Shown: one piece after another, positions 21,481 through 32,210 of the stretch
Layout: every line of letters starts with the position of its first letter
Position numbering within the stretch: the stretch's first letter is position 1
Origin: Corbicula japonica
Taxonomy: Eukaryota > Mollusca > Bivalvia > Venerida > Cyrenidae
Length of the DNA stretch: 64,000 bases
NCBI GenBank assembly: GCA_038501625.1
Contig: JAZAYU010000705.1
Span: 1-64,000, forward strand
Direction of reading: 5' to 3'
Position numbers and translations under genes: made by a program
The notes under the pieces: generated by a model
The model's database searches: none
Told to the model about the DNA's origin: nothing
What the model saw: only the letters and a program-made list of their open reading frames with translations

Positions 21481-21657
21481 ATTACTGAAGTGATTGATAA
21501 TTGACTAAAAGTAAATATCTCTAATAAAAAAATTTCTAACATGTTTTCTAACAACTTCAGAAATATTTCATAGTTATTCCCCTTTTCAGTTTAATATTTA
21601 TGGTACATTAAGAAATTATTTCTGTTATTTGAAATGAATTTTTCCCTTACCATTCAC

Positions 21658-22079
21658 TTCACAGACACTTGTTTAGGGGTCATTTGCTGGCCCTATATGC
21701 CTATAGAGCTATATAGGCCTATATACAGGCTTACAGGTCTCTAGATCCAAAAGTGGGCAATTTCAGGAAATAAACAGATGATCTATAGCATGAGATACAT
21801 ATACAATCACTTAGAACACAAAATATCCCAGTTTGAAAAAAATACCCGTTCAACAATAATTAACCATTAATGGTTAATTATTGTTGAACGGGTATTTTTT
21901 TCAAACTGGGATATTTTGTGTTCTAAGTGATTGTATATGTATCTCATGCTATAGATCATCTGTTTATTTCCTGAAATTGCCCACTTTTGGATCTAGAGAC
22001 CTGTAAGCCTGTATATAGGCCTATATAGCTCTATAGGCATATAGGGCCAGCAAATGACCCCTAAACAAGTGTCTGTGAA
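21658..22079. repeat. Perfect 422-bp palindrome (211-bp arms, no spacer)
   Basis: Every base of 21658-21868 is matched by the reverse complement of 21869-22079 on direct reading; the axis lies in CCATTAATGG. There is no loop. It lies inside the Helentron-like element, just before its right inverted repeat. Confidence 0.95.
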
Positions 22080-22193
22080 TATTTTTACTGATTGCACATG
22101 AATGTATGGCCATAGTTGTTACTGTTTTAATCTTCAAATTGCATTTGTTTCAAATGATTCGAATAGTCGAGCATGCTGTCTCCTCTGACAGCT

Positions 22194-23799
22194 CTTGTTT
22201 CTGTACGAAATAGCATTTTTCTGATGATAATTTCAAATTACATTCCCTCAAACGTGTCAAAACAAGGTCCAATCTTTCAAGGTGCTGTTCAAAATTTTTA
22301 CTGAATACAATTAAATCGTCGAGGTAGATTACACAGACCTTCATGTTAAGATCTCCCAAGCACTCTTCCATCAATCTTTGGTAGGTTGCTGGCGAGTTGC
22401 TGAGGCCAAACGGCATTTTATTGTACTCCCAGAATCCTAGTGGTCCCAAAGAAAATGCAGATCTCTCTTTATGGGTTTCCTCAATCTCAACCTGATGGTA
22501 TCCACTTTTCATGTCGATTGTACTGAAGACCTTAGCTCCATTCAAAACATCAAATATTTCCTCTATCCTGGGCAAAGCATATGCGTCTTTGACAGATTTC
22601 TGATTAAGCATTCTGTAATCAACACATAACCTCAGCTTCCCATTCTTTTTCCGAACTAATACAACATTCGAAGACCAAGGTGATCGTGATTTCCTGATAA
22701 CTCCACTTGCTATTAAAGATTCAAGATGTTCCCTGACCTCGTCGATCATACCTGGTGGAATTCTTCTGTGCTTTTGCTTGAATGGTACATCGTCGATTAA
22801 GTCTATGCGATGTTTCACAAAGTTACAATATCCAATATCTGTATCACTGGTCGAAAAGACTTCCTTGTGTTTGAGCAATAAATCCTTTAGTTGTCTATCC
22901 TGTTCTCGTGTTAATTCCGAGTCTATGTGGATCTCTTGAAATAAATGGTCTGTGCTAGTCTCCTTTAATCTTTGGAACACAGCTTCATCAACCTTCACGG
23001 GTTGCAGTTCCGCTACAATAGCTTTAGGTGCTATGGTCACTGTATATGTGGTCAAGTTTGTCATATTGACAGTCAAATTCTTGTTGTCTTTAAATCTGTA
23101 ATTTGTCACTGAGGGGGTTATGTCAATATATCCGGGTATTTGGGAATCCTCGGTTTCCTGTATAATTGCACAGGTTGGGCTGTAGTCCATTTCTTTGTCC
23201 GTGTAACAATTCAATGTTTTTGTCTGATTAGGCCCTAGAACAATGACGGAGGGTTCAGCACTCCTTACAATAGCTATTCTGTTCTTGTTGCGTCTAAGTT
23301 CTTTCTGTCTTATAGCCATGCATCGAAACGCTAGATACCAAGGGGTGTGTAAAGATGCTTTTCCTAAATACTGATCGCCAAAATGTTCCTTACATCCCTG
23401 CAATAATTCGTTTAATATGTTTGTACCAATCAGTATGGGTGTTTTCTTGTTGTACGCTGTATCTGGAACAATCAAAAGGAGACAATCTTGTTCTTTACAT
23501 TTGGGAATTCCTTCTGAGTGTAATGTGCATTCAATATACCCTAGATATGGTAGAGCATTCCCATCTGCACATTCTATGTTAAGTATTTCTGTAACAGGAT
23601 TCAATGCTAACTCGTGTAAGAAGGTTTTATAAAATGTCTCACTGGCTGAGCTAACACAGCTCCCTGTGTCTATTAAAGCTGTTGTAGAAATTCCATTAAT
23701 GTTTACTGATGCTTCAGTAGATTGTCCAACTAAATTAGGACCTTGATTGTCTAAGGTGCTTCTATCTGGTCCTACTACAGAAGCACTTATGCGTTTCCC
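22194..23799 (-). pseudogene. pol: Pol, N-terminal half (protease and RT), interrupted
   Basis: About 535 codons are entered by -1 frameshift from gag at 23793-23799. Counting from an in-frame ATG at 23844, protease has ALIDTGS with Asp59. The RT finger and palm follow, with LCVDYR, DMKSGYHQ, the MPFGLSNSPATYQ motif and catalytic YLDD at 507-510. After CYFVQKQ the frame runs into the Helentron-like insertion and stops within about 15 foreign codons. It has a DTG-type protease and the usual NSPATYQ motif, whereas copies 1 and 2 have DSG and an unusual AAPGVFQ, so the two families are clearly distinct. The catalytic residues seen are intact; the interruption alone disables it. Confidence 0.9.
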
Positions 23800-24884
23800 G
23801 GACAATAGCGTGCGATATGTCCTTGCTTCTGACAATTGTAACAAGTGACGTCTTTGTAACGGTCATCTTGTTTGTCTTTCTGGTCCGATGGTGTAAATGT
23901 ATTTGTTCCAGTAGGTCTTGTAGGTTGGTATGAACCCCTACCCCTATCTGATCCTCTATTTCGAGCACCTCTATGATGTCTCCGTCCCCTATAACTACCT
24001 CTTGGTGTATCATTACTAGTTGATGCCTGCTCTTTCTCAAGCTCTAATTTCTTGATTCTTTCGTTCATTTGTTGTAGAAGTTCTTTGACTTCACCAAGCT
24101 CTGTCTTTTCTGGTTTCTGATTAGCAGCATGACACTTAGATTTGGTTTCTTTGGTCTCCATAAATTTCATCTCACTCTCAACTTTCCGACATTCTACTTT
24201 GAATTTGTCGTAGTCGTCTATAGTATAATATGGATAACTACACATCTGTTTGAGAGGATATTGAAGTCCTTGGTAGAAAATATTTTTAAGTGAGTGCTCA
24301 TGATGTGGTTCTATGGCTCCAACCTCGACTGCTTGAGCAAAGATCTCTTCTACACGTGATGCATAACTGATCACTGTTTCTTTGTCTTCCTGTTTGCAGA
24401 CATACAACTGTCTTAATATGGCTTCCGGTGTCTGAATCTCCCCATAAGTGGCCTCAAACTTCTGTAATATCTCCTTTATTTTATTTGGATATCCCATTCT
24501 GCGGAGAATACTTCCGGCTTCTCCCTTCGCTGAGCGTCGAATTCCCATGCAAATCTGCTCCTCAGTAAATATATCTTCAGCTTCCAAACACAGTATCTCA
24601 TATTTCCATGTTTGGTATGTCACTTCTCCTTTTGTACTGTCACCAAAAAACAGTGATATCCTTGGAAACTTAGCGCTTGCTGCAGGATCTTTGGCGCTAG
24701 CTGACATAGATACAGCTGCTGGTTCAATTGGAGGTCCTGATATTTTAACATATTCTGATCCCACATGTTTCATATAATTTACAAGATCTTCGGCTGTCTC
24801 TACCTCTGGTTGATTTTCCAAGCTGTGAAATGCAGCCAATAATTTCAGATCCGCCTCAGTTACCTTGTCTTTACTATATGCCAT
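23787..24884 (-). CDS. gag: Gag polyprotein of the second gypsy family
   Basis: This 365-codon frame encodes the particle-forming and RNA-packaging protein. The order is: a capsid-like region in the first 240 residues, a short coiled coil (about 265-285, Leu/Glu/Lys rich), an Arg/Gly-rich RNA-binding stretch with RGG-like repeats (about 295-325), and one CCHC knuckle CYNCQKQGHIARYC (348-361). The single knuckle and RGG box contrast with the two knuckles of the first family's Gag. ATG at 24884 is the first in this frame. The C-terminus overlaps pol by 58 nt. The frame is intact although the element as a whole is broken. Confidence 0.92.
   Translation of the reverse strand: MAYSKDKVTEADLKLLAAFHSLENQPEVETAEDLVNYMKHVGSEYVKISGPPIEPAAVSMSASAKDPAASAKFPRISLFFGDSTKGEVTYQTWKYEILCLEAEDIFTEEQICMGIRRSAKGEAGSILRRMGYPNKIKEILQKFEATYGEIQTPEAILRQLYVCKQEDKETVISYASRVEEIFAQAVEVGAIEPHHEHSLKNIFYQGLQYPLKQMCSYPYYTIDDYDKFKVECRKVESEMKFMETKETKSKCHAANQKPEKTELGEVKELLQQMNERIKKLELEKEQASTSNDTPRGSYRGRRHHRGARNRGSDRGRGSYQPTRPTGTNTFTPSDQKDKQDDRYKDVTCYNCQKQGHIARYCPGNA
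23793..23799 (-). promoter_or_regulatory. Programmed -1 frameshift heptamer GGGAAAC
   Basis: On the minus strand G GGA AAC lies in the gag frame two codons before the gag stop (23787-23789). The overlapping pol frame is -1 relative to gag and begins reading through at this point. It is a canonical X XXY YYZ heptamer. Confidence 0.8.
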
Positions 24885-27018
24885 CCTTGTTGTCAGTATG
24901 AAGTATCTTTCTCTTAACTAACAATCACTTCAAAATATTTCAGTTCACTATTCAGTTCACAGGAGTTCACTTTTCTGAAACTCACATCAGAATCACCTTA
25001 ATTCTGATTCATTTATATAGCTTTGAAGTCACTTTCAGCTTAAGAGTAAACGTCACTATCGCAATTTATTTAATTTATATCGCCATTTTATGTTATCACA
25101 AATTGTTAACACAATTTTTCAAACGTCACTATCACATTCACAGATCTATCAATTAAATTCACTAATTGTCCCAATCACTTGCACAATGTTCAAGAAAATT
25201 CAATTTTCATAATGTCACTGTCATTTAATAAATTCACATTTCAACACTTCCACAGCGGCACATTATGCTTCATATGTATGAAGCTTCAACTTCATTTCAC
25301 TCTAGTGTTTCATATGCATGGAAAACTTTAAATCACTTTTTGATTATTACCAACCAATGACTTAAAACACTAAAATTAATTTACTTTTGCTTCTGTATCA
25401 ACAAATTGTATAAGAAATTGAACACCTGAAAAAAAATTAATGTACCAACCTATCACTTTTATGCAAATTATATTTTCCCAAATGTAAATTAATTTAAATT
25501 GGTTACTCAATGAACCACTTAAATCATGGGGTTCATATAAATCACATTACAGTTGATGTCCAAGATGAATCACCTGAAGTGGTCTACGCCAGTTGAATCA
25601 CCTTAAGTGGTCTACACTGAGTCTAAATATGAATCACCTTAAGTGATCTTAACTTGGGTCTACATATAAGTTACTTGTAAGTTATAATAAATTGCCTTAC
25701 TTTTTAGTATACATGAACCACCTTAAAGGGTCTACAGTTGGGTCTACACATAAACTATTACCAAGTCAAATGAGTTCCTGTACCACGGTACTCCAACTTA
25801 TGTAATGCAACCGCCAGCTCCAGATCAGTAATTCCCAAGTAATTATGTCAATTATTTGATTTATTTACCTGATCAGCTTTATTGTTATTCTGGACACAAT
25901 AATTAGCTGCAACTGTAAATTGAAGATCTTGGTATACAGCTGAAAATCTATACAATTATCTAAAAAAATCTAATATAAATATATTCTATCCCCAATCACT
26001 GTCTGGTCACCTGAAATGTTTCTTATTAATTTAGGAAACAAAATATTACATGCAAACAAAAGAATTGGTGTAACCCTAAAACAAAATATAGACACTATTC
26101 AAGGTCAAGGTCAATGTCCTTTAATCAATGTCACTTGTCAATAGAAGAAGAGAAAAAGATAAATATGCCACTGTGGTTTTCTTTTCAGTCAATATGTTTC
26201 AACCTATTACTGATTTATAGGTAATTTTAAAATTTAAATTTTAATTGCTCAAGTTATATGCAGATAAATGATTACAATGGCTGAAACGTTATAAATTGAC
26301 AACCTTGCAAGAATTTTAAATCAAATACAAAGCTGGATCCAATATACTGCTAAAGACTGTTAATCAATGGTTATTTTCATTAATGGTAAAGAAATAGAGA
26401 GATGAAAGGATTTCATGCAACCTTCACCAGGGTTAATTGTGCTGTGCTTGTGAATGAAATTCTTTCACACCTGATACAATGTCGCCGCCAAAAGTTGAAT
26501 GTAGTGTACATATATTCTGCGATCAAAGCCACTTCAATGCAATGTCAAAAATTATCTTGGTACAAATTTACCAAAAAAATATATTCTGACTTGAGCGTCA
26601 TGAAACTTAAATTTTACTTTTCATTAAAGTGACTTAGATTGCTTACATTATTAATTACAAAAATTGTTTTCACTCACCACCTTTACCAATTTTTTGGACC
26701 ACTACACCACAACAAGTCTTTTGGCACTGTTCACAATGTCAATGTTTATAGGTCAAAGAACACATTCACACTTGTTGAAAATGTCTATCAAATCCTCCCC
26801 GCTGTTCCAAATGCGACCATCCGTGGTTGCTGTCCTTACAAAGCGATCTGGCTTCCTAATGTGACGAATGAAAATTTCACCCTCAATAACTGCATGCGAC
26901 GTCCAACAAATTCTTCAGTCTACGACTGCATACCATGTGACTTCTTACGAATTAATCCTGGCGTATACACGTCAACCAGAACAGTCCAACTGCTAACTCT
27001 TTTATGACCAACTCAGTA
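24885..27018 (-). other. 5' leader/LTR territory of the second gypsy element, unresolved
   Basis: This AT-rich DNA upstream of gag must include its leader and probably the 5' LTR, but with the partner LTR lost I cannot set borders. At 25567-25735 the motif TGAATCACCTTAAGTGGTCT occurs four times with changes. A 122-codon plus-strand frame (26639-27007) has several N-X-S/T sequons and Cys residues but no recognisable domain; I would not call it a gene. Confidence 0.4.
25567..25735. repeat. Cluster of ATCACCTTAAGTGGT motifs
   Basis: Four related copies (about 25567, 25595, 25631 and 25713) are separated by 28-80 bp. The core CACCTTAAGTG is nearly palindromic. It may be a promoter-type array in the LTR or leader of the adjacent retrotransposon. 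Confidence 0.6.
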
Positions 27019-27088
27019 TCACTGGGGGCTCCATTGTAAACCTTGGGTCGTGAGTTCGATCCTCACTGGGGGCTCCATTGTAAACCTT
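27019..27088. repeat. 26-bp direct duplication around a tRNA T-arm-like hairpin
   Basis: TCACTGGGGGCTCCATTGTA plus ACCTT occurs at 27019 and 27063. Between and overlapping them is GTGAGTTCGATCCTCAC (27050-27066), a perfect T-stem with a TTCGATC loop, probably the B-box end of a tRNA-derived SINE. Confidence 0.6.
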
Positions 27089-28546
27089 GTGGGTTATATT
27101 TCAAACTCAACTACAGTTCGAACTCTTATTGACGTTTATTTGGTCACAAACTTTACAAGATGATGTGCTACAAGTCTTAACAAGTCGTCCTTCATCTGTT
27201 ACTGTAGGCTTGTTAAGAAAGGCACTGAAAATACATAGTTAACAATAACAAATATGTCAATTCATACAATAGTAAATAGCTGTAATAAATCATTATAATA
27301 TGATCACATATAAAAGTAGATTAAAACATCATAAGAAAATCTGGTGTTGTTGATCTTCTATATCTTCTTACAGAGTTAATACAATAAAAGGTATAGTGGT
27401 CCGATACCTTATTGAAATGATGCAAAGTTTTTGGCATCTTAATATTCACAGAAAAAGGTGTGAACAATACAAAATAATGTTATTTACAATTACAAGCATC
27501 AATCATACTTACAGATCAATTTGATCTTCAGCCCTTACAAACAACAACAACAAACTGGTCATAAACTGGTCTGGCCAGGTACCACTATCTTCATACGACA
27601 CTCCCGTGACTGTAAACTGTGAATAACAACATGGGATTAGTTTATGCTAGTATTCACTTAAAAACATGCACAGAAAAGTGTAGGAAATATGTCAGCCATA
27701 TTGGATCCAATTGAACAAACAGTTCAACTTGCCGATTCTTACTAAATACAAGTAAATAACAAATCTCAGCCATTGCATCCAATTACCTGATTAACTCTAT
27801 GAATATCTTAAAGCTAAATATTCTAATTGAATGATCTGACAAGCTTAAAATTAATGAAATGCTGTCAGCGAATTCAGCATTTCTCCTTCAAACATGGCGC
27901 AATGATTTTTCCGCCAAAGAGATTAACAAAGGGACATAATTAGAGTATAAGAACCCAAAGAGAAGGAAAGCACAAGTAACTGAAAGAGACAGTAAGTCAG
28001 TCTAGTCCACAGGTCAACAATTTTGACTCTGTTACAAGTTAAAAAATAAAGTTTCGCGAGCTTATATCCACGAAATATCCAGCGACAACCCTTCCAAAAA
28101 TCCTGGGGAGACCGTCAGTAAGTTGGCGAATATTTTTGTTAATGCATACGTAAAAATTAAGATTGTAACTGTTTCAGTCTCTTAAGGTACGTGAGCCTTG
28201 TGCATTTCATTGTTGACAATACTCAGTTGTGGCGGAGCCTGATCATCGTTATTCTTGCAAAATTTAACCACTAATCATACGCTTCTGCATCAAAAAGACC
28301 CCCGCCTAAGATTCAGGTGAAAAAAAAAGTGGAAAACCTAATTTCCTTGCATCAAAATACAAGTACCTGCATCTATTGAAATCCCTGAATATACAGAATT
28401 ATTTGCTAATGTTGATGATAGTAACTGTCACAAAGTTTAACGAAAAAATCACACATAGTTTCATATGTTTACAGTAATGATATCTGTGCAGGGCATGTTC
28501 GATTCAACCAGCGCGCCAGTATTTCAACGCTTTCAGCGCTTTGATT
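27089..28546. other. Noncoding intergenic DNA
   Basis: No coding frame or RNA gene is seen. The right end contains TTTCAACGCTTTCAGCGCTTTGATTA (28521-28546), which recurs in slightly changed form at 50864-50889. Confidence 0.5.
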
Positions 28547-29319
28547 ATTGTGCGTAAGTATTTACTTGGCACTTACATGTTCGGGCATTTTCGTTTTTAA
28601 AAGCGATAATTGTATCGGAGAAAAACATATTTACGGTATAAATAACCAGTTATGTCAATTGATGGCTTAAATACGATTTTATATGGAATATTCATGGATA
28701 TCATGTAAACACTTTAGTACAATACACGGTGTAAAACGACAGAGAAGTGCAGATATTTCTTGTTCATACTGGTTCCTTTCTATTTCCTTTGATACTGATT
28801 GTTAATTTCAAATTGGTATATTCACATCGCCTAGGTGTAGTGGTTATTACATTCGCCTCTCCAGCTGAGGCCCCGGGTTCAATACCAGGGAGGGACACTT
28901 TTTAAGTTAATTTACGTAAAAGTTGGTAGATTTCGCTCTTGTAACAAGTTGTTATAATTTTCATTGATTATATTTCAATGACATTTATTCATCATGAGTA
29001 TTAACTTTACAAGAGGTATTTTAATGAAACTGAATAAATGTAGATGAAGAGCTAATGTTAGACATTGCTTCTTTAATCGACGTATTATCACCAGACGAAA
29101 TTGTTTCAACAGCTTCAACATTTTTTGGACAGACAGATTCAATGAATTTATGGGGTGTCCATGCCTCGGTCGCTTAAGTCCTGGGCCATACTAAGAAGAT
29201 GGTTCGTCATCAGATGTAACAAGTAAAATACAAATACTAAACTGCGTCTGCTTCGCCGCACTTTATTTCTTTCTTTCTTATATATAAAAATCTTTCCATC
29301 AACGCCGTTTATCTTTTTC
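28547..29319. repeat. Direct duplication, unit A
   Basis: It aligns with 29468-30084 over nearly its whole length, from GTAAGTATTTAC to CATCAACGCCGTTTATC, with scattered substitutions and about 150 bp (29110-29260) missing from unit B. Each unit carries a tRNA-like sequence at the same relative place, so the whole block was copied, not just the tRNA-like part. Confidence 0.85.
28829..28896 (+). tRNA. tRNA-like sequence in unit A
   Basis: TGTAGTGGTTAT is a classic D-arm/A-box as in tRNA-Val or tRNA-Glu. GCCTC/GAGGC forms the anticodon stem and CCGGG-TTCAATA-CCAGG the T-arm, with one mismatch. The acceptor strands do not pair and base 33 is C. It is probably a tRNA-derived repeat or pseudogene. 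Confidence 0.35.
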
Positions 29320-29467
29320 GGCGTTAGCTGTCTAAGCTCACTTTTGACCTAGTTTTTCGACCAATGAAATATTGTAAATAAAATTTATTATGCAGCGGGA
29401 AAATCAAATAGATTATTTTGATTGGTTATTAGTGGGTCTTGTTAATGATTACCGTAACGATTTTTAC

Positions 29468-30084
29468 ATTGTGTGTAAGTATTTACCTGGCGCTTTATGT
29501 TCGGGCATTTTCGTTTTAAAAAGCGTTTATTGTATTGGAGAAAAAGATATTTACGGTATAAATAACCAATTAAGTCAATTGATGGCTTAAATACGATTTT
29601 ATATGGAATATTCATAGGTGTCAGGTAAATACTCGAGTACAATACACAGTGTAAAACGACAGAGAAGTGCAGATATTTCTGGTTCTTACTGGTTCCTTTC
29701 TAGTTCCTTTGATACTGATTGTTAATTTCAAGTCCAGATATTCAAAACGCCTTGGTGTAGTGGTTATCACACTCGCCTCTCAAGCGGAGGCCCCGGGTTC
29801 AATACTCGGGAGGGACACTTTCTTTTAAAGTTAATTTACGTAAAAGTTGGTAGATTTCGCTCTTGTAACAAGTTGTTATTATTTTCATTTATTGTATTTT
29901 AATGACATTTATTCATCATTAGTGCTAACTCTACAAGAGGTATTTTATTGAAACTGAATGTACAGTTAATGTTAGACAGTCTTCTTTAATCGACGTATTA
30001 TCACCAGACGAAATTTTTGCACGGTCTTTATTTCTTTCTTTCTTATATATAAAAATCCTTTCCATCAACGCCGTTTATCTTTTT
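29468..30084. repeat. Direct duplication, unit B
   Basis: This is the second copy of the block at 28547-29319, in the same orientation, starting about 920 bp further on. Confidence 0.85.
29749..29816 (+). tRNA. tRNA-like sequence in unit B
   Basis: It has the same layout as the copy in unit A, with a better T-arm (CCGGG/CTCGG) and A-box TAGTGGTTATCAC. The anticodon loop reads TCAAGCG. The acceptor stem again fails to pair, so a functional tRNA is unlikely. Confidence 0.35.
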
Positions 30085-30441
30085 TAAAGATATTTCTTGT
30101 TTAAAGATATTTCTTGTTTTAATTGACGGTCAATGTCAATAACTGTGAAACAGCTGTTATTGTATTTACTGAAGTGTTAAAATTGAGGCCCGTAAATCTA
30201 AATCCGTAATAGTATAATGAACAGGACAATAAATAACTTATTTAATAATCAGACATGACGACCTTTTTAAGCACGTGCTAGGGTATTTAAACACAAAAGA
30301 AAATTGCGTTATGGTTAGTTAATAATTTGTAAACATTGGTAGTGAAAATATAAGTTTATTACGTTTATACACGCATGTTGTTTAGCAATTAGATGGACCC
30401 CATAATAACATCCCCTGGTCTGACAGCTAGAAGGACTGTTT

Positions 30442-31086
30442 TGTAATGTAATGGGGAAATTATATTTATAATTTGCCGCATCATATTACATTTAATTTAT
30501 GTGCTCTAAAGTTTAACAGTTTATTTCTTAATATTCTTAAAAGGTTTTAGGATTTTATTTTATTAGGTTTCTTTTAAAAGTTTAAAAGTGTTCATCATAA
30601 TTATAAGGCTATAAATGTACATGTGTCATTCATTTATCAAACTGTCAAGTGACGTGTGATTGTAGGTCATTTCATGTATAATCGTGACTTGCTAATAACT
30701 TTTATGTCGTTTTGTTATTACTGTGAACATGAATGCATGCATGTATCCCTGTCTAAATGACAAAACCTGTCATCATGTCAAAATGATGTCTCGGGAAGAT
30801 TCTAATAAAAGCCGGGCTAAGGACGGCAGATTGGACAATTCACTTTAGAACTCTTTTGGCAAGGGGAACTCTAAATTACTAAATTATTATAAGGGGAACT
30901 TATGTCAGTCAAGATACATGCTAGAAATTATTGTTAGTTTATTTACTTATGAGAGAAACTGTGCAGAACTTTAGAACTTTAATATTCGATCTAGTAACTT
31001 TAGAAGTGGGAAAGTAAAACTATTTAGAAACTTTAATCAGTGTTCGTTTGATATACACCTGGGATTTAATTACTTACTACGCTACA
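30442..31086 (+). repeat. 5' LTR, copy 2
   Basis: It starts TGTAATG and ends GCTACA, is identical by eye to 39278-39922, and has AATAAA at 30804-30809. It shares its first 50 or so bases and its last third closely with the copy-1 LTR; the middle (U3) differs by many substitutions and indels. Confidence 0.95.
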
Positions 31087-31096
31087 AGAGCGATTT

Positions 31097-31114
31097 TGGC
31101 GCCCAGTGCCAGGA
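31097..31114 (+). promoter_or_regulatory. Candidate primer-binding site, copy 2
   Basis: TGGCGCCCAGTGCC lies 10 nt after the LTR, as in copy 1. Confidence 0.6.
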
Positions 31115-31262
31115 TCTTACTTCTAGTGGTCGTCGCGGCATAACGAGGAGGACATCTACTATACGACACAGCGCAGAAGAAACCACCATACGTCACGCCG
31201 AAAAGCAAGGTTAGCAAACTGGTTATTGTTCTTTTTGCTCGTTACATTTAATTTTTTACATA

Positions 31263-32210
31263 ATGGCTGAAGCTAATAATATTGAACGAGTTTTTGAAGA
31301 TCTGGCAACTCAATTAAGAAATGTTTCCACCACAGTAGGAACTCAAGGCGTAGGGCAAGTTGTACCTCAATTTGATGGAAATGCTAAAGAATTTAAATCT
31401 TGGATAAAATCAATTGAAAAATATGCAGTTTTAACAGGCTTAGATGATGAAAGAAAGAAAATGGTTTGTTATCAGACCGCAGTAGGATCCGTATCAGATT
31501 TTACATTAAGGTTCATTAATGACAACGCAGGTTGTACATGGGTAGCGTTAAAAAATGCATTAACAACTAGTTTCGCAGAAGTTCAAGATGCGCAACATGC
31601 GGCCTATTTATTAAGAAATGTCAAACAAAAACCTGGAGAAAATATAGCTTCGTATGCAGAACGATTATTATCCTTAATAGATGATGCTTATGTAACACCG
31701 AGACCAGACCAAAATCAGCAAGCAAATCTAGATATTATAGAAAATCAAGTTATAGGCATTTTTATTGATGGGTTAGCTGAAAATTCGTTAAAAATGAAGG
31801 TAATGCGTGATAACCCAAATACGCTAGAAGCCGCTATCAATTCAGCCAAAAACGAACAGAATTTGCGAGCAAGATTCAAATTAAGATTTGGCACGTCAAG
31901 TGATTCACAAAGTAATTCTGCCCCCGAGCCTATGGACGTCGATCATGTTAGGCCTCAAAAATGTCAATTTTGTCAGAAGATAGGACACAACATTAAAAAT
32001 TGCAGAACACGTTTGAAAAGTATTCAAGCAGTTTCGGCCGAAACAAATCAAACAATGAACTGGCAAAAATCTCAAGGAAATACACAATCTACTTCAAATA
32101 ATTGGAAAAGTAAAATGGACTGCTGGAATTGCGGTAAATTAGGACACTTATGGCGAGAATGCCGAAGCGCACCGCGAAATAGATCAAACAAAACTCAACC
32201 TTTAAACTAA
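31263..32210 (+). CDS. gag: Gag polyprotein, copy 2
   Basis: This intact 315-codon frame differs from the copy-1 Gag at about ten positions. Both zinc knuckles are kept: CQFCQKIGHNIKNC (Asp to Asn next to the last Cys) and CWNCGKLGHLWREC. The slippery heptamer TTTAAAC again directly precedes the stop (32201-32207). With pol broken downstream, this copy can still make particles and could act in trans with copy-1 enzymes; that is inference. Confidence 0.95.
   Translation: MAEANNIERVFEDLATQLRNVSTTVGTQGVGQVVPQFDGNAKEFKSWIKSIEKYAVLTGLDDERKKMVCYQTAVGSVSDFTLRFINDNAGCTWVALKNALTTSFAEVQDAQHAAYLLRNVKQKPGENIASYAERLLSLIDDAYVTPRPDQNQQANLDIIENQVIGIFIDGLAENSLKMKVMRDNPNTLEAAINSAKNEQNLRARFKLRFGTSSDSQSNSAPEPMDVDHVRPQKCQFCQKIGHNIKNCRTRLKSIQAVSAETNQTMNWQKSQGNTQSTSNNWKSKMDCWNCGKLGHLWRECRSAPRNRSNKTQPLN
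32201..32207 (+). promoter_or_regulatory. Programmed -1 frameshift heptamer TTTAAAC, copy 2
   Basis: It has the same sequence and position relative to the gag stop as in copy 1, followed by the same TTCCT/AGGAA potential stem. Confidence 0.8.

Larger units (their letters stand above)
19935..22193. mobile_element. Helentron-like (Helitron2) non-autonomous insertion
   Basis: Boundaries come from the split pol gene: cutting here leaves an uninterrupted frame with no target duplication and a T|T target (one-base ambiguity). A 15-bp inverted repeat GCTCGACTATTCGAA sits 1-2 bp from the left end (19937-19951) but about 20 bp inside the right end (22158-22172). After it comes a perfect hairpin GCTGTC/GACAGC (22175-22192) at the terminus. 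Asymmetric inverted repeats plus a terminal hairpin, no target duplication and insertion between T residues are the reported marks of Helentron-associated elements. The interior is tandem repeats and a palindrome; no Rep/helicase gene is present. The class call is inference from structure. Confidence 0.65.
18379..24884 (-). mobile_element. Second Ty3/gypsy family, minus strand, disrupted
   Basis: Gag (23787-24884), the first half of pol (22194-23799) and the second half (18379-19934) lie in order on the minus strand, in a different gypsy lineage from copies 1 and 2. Pol is split by a Helentron-like insertion (19935-22193) and lost to the gap at its 3' end. Taking the insertion out leaves the pol frame continuous across the junction, so the coding region was intact when the insertion arrived. 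The LTRs could not be placed: the 3' one would be in the gap, and no repeat partner is left to define the 5' one to the right of 24884. Confidence 0.9.

Noticed and set aside
26639..27007. 122-codon plus-strand frame with several N-glycosylation sequons as an env-like glycoprotein
   Set aside because: There is no signal peptide, membrane anchor or family match, and it lies antisense to the presumed leader of a minus-strand retrotransposon.
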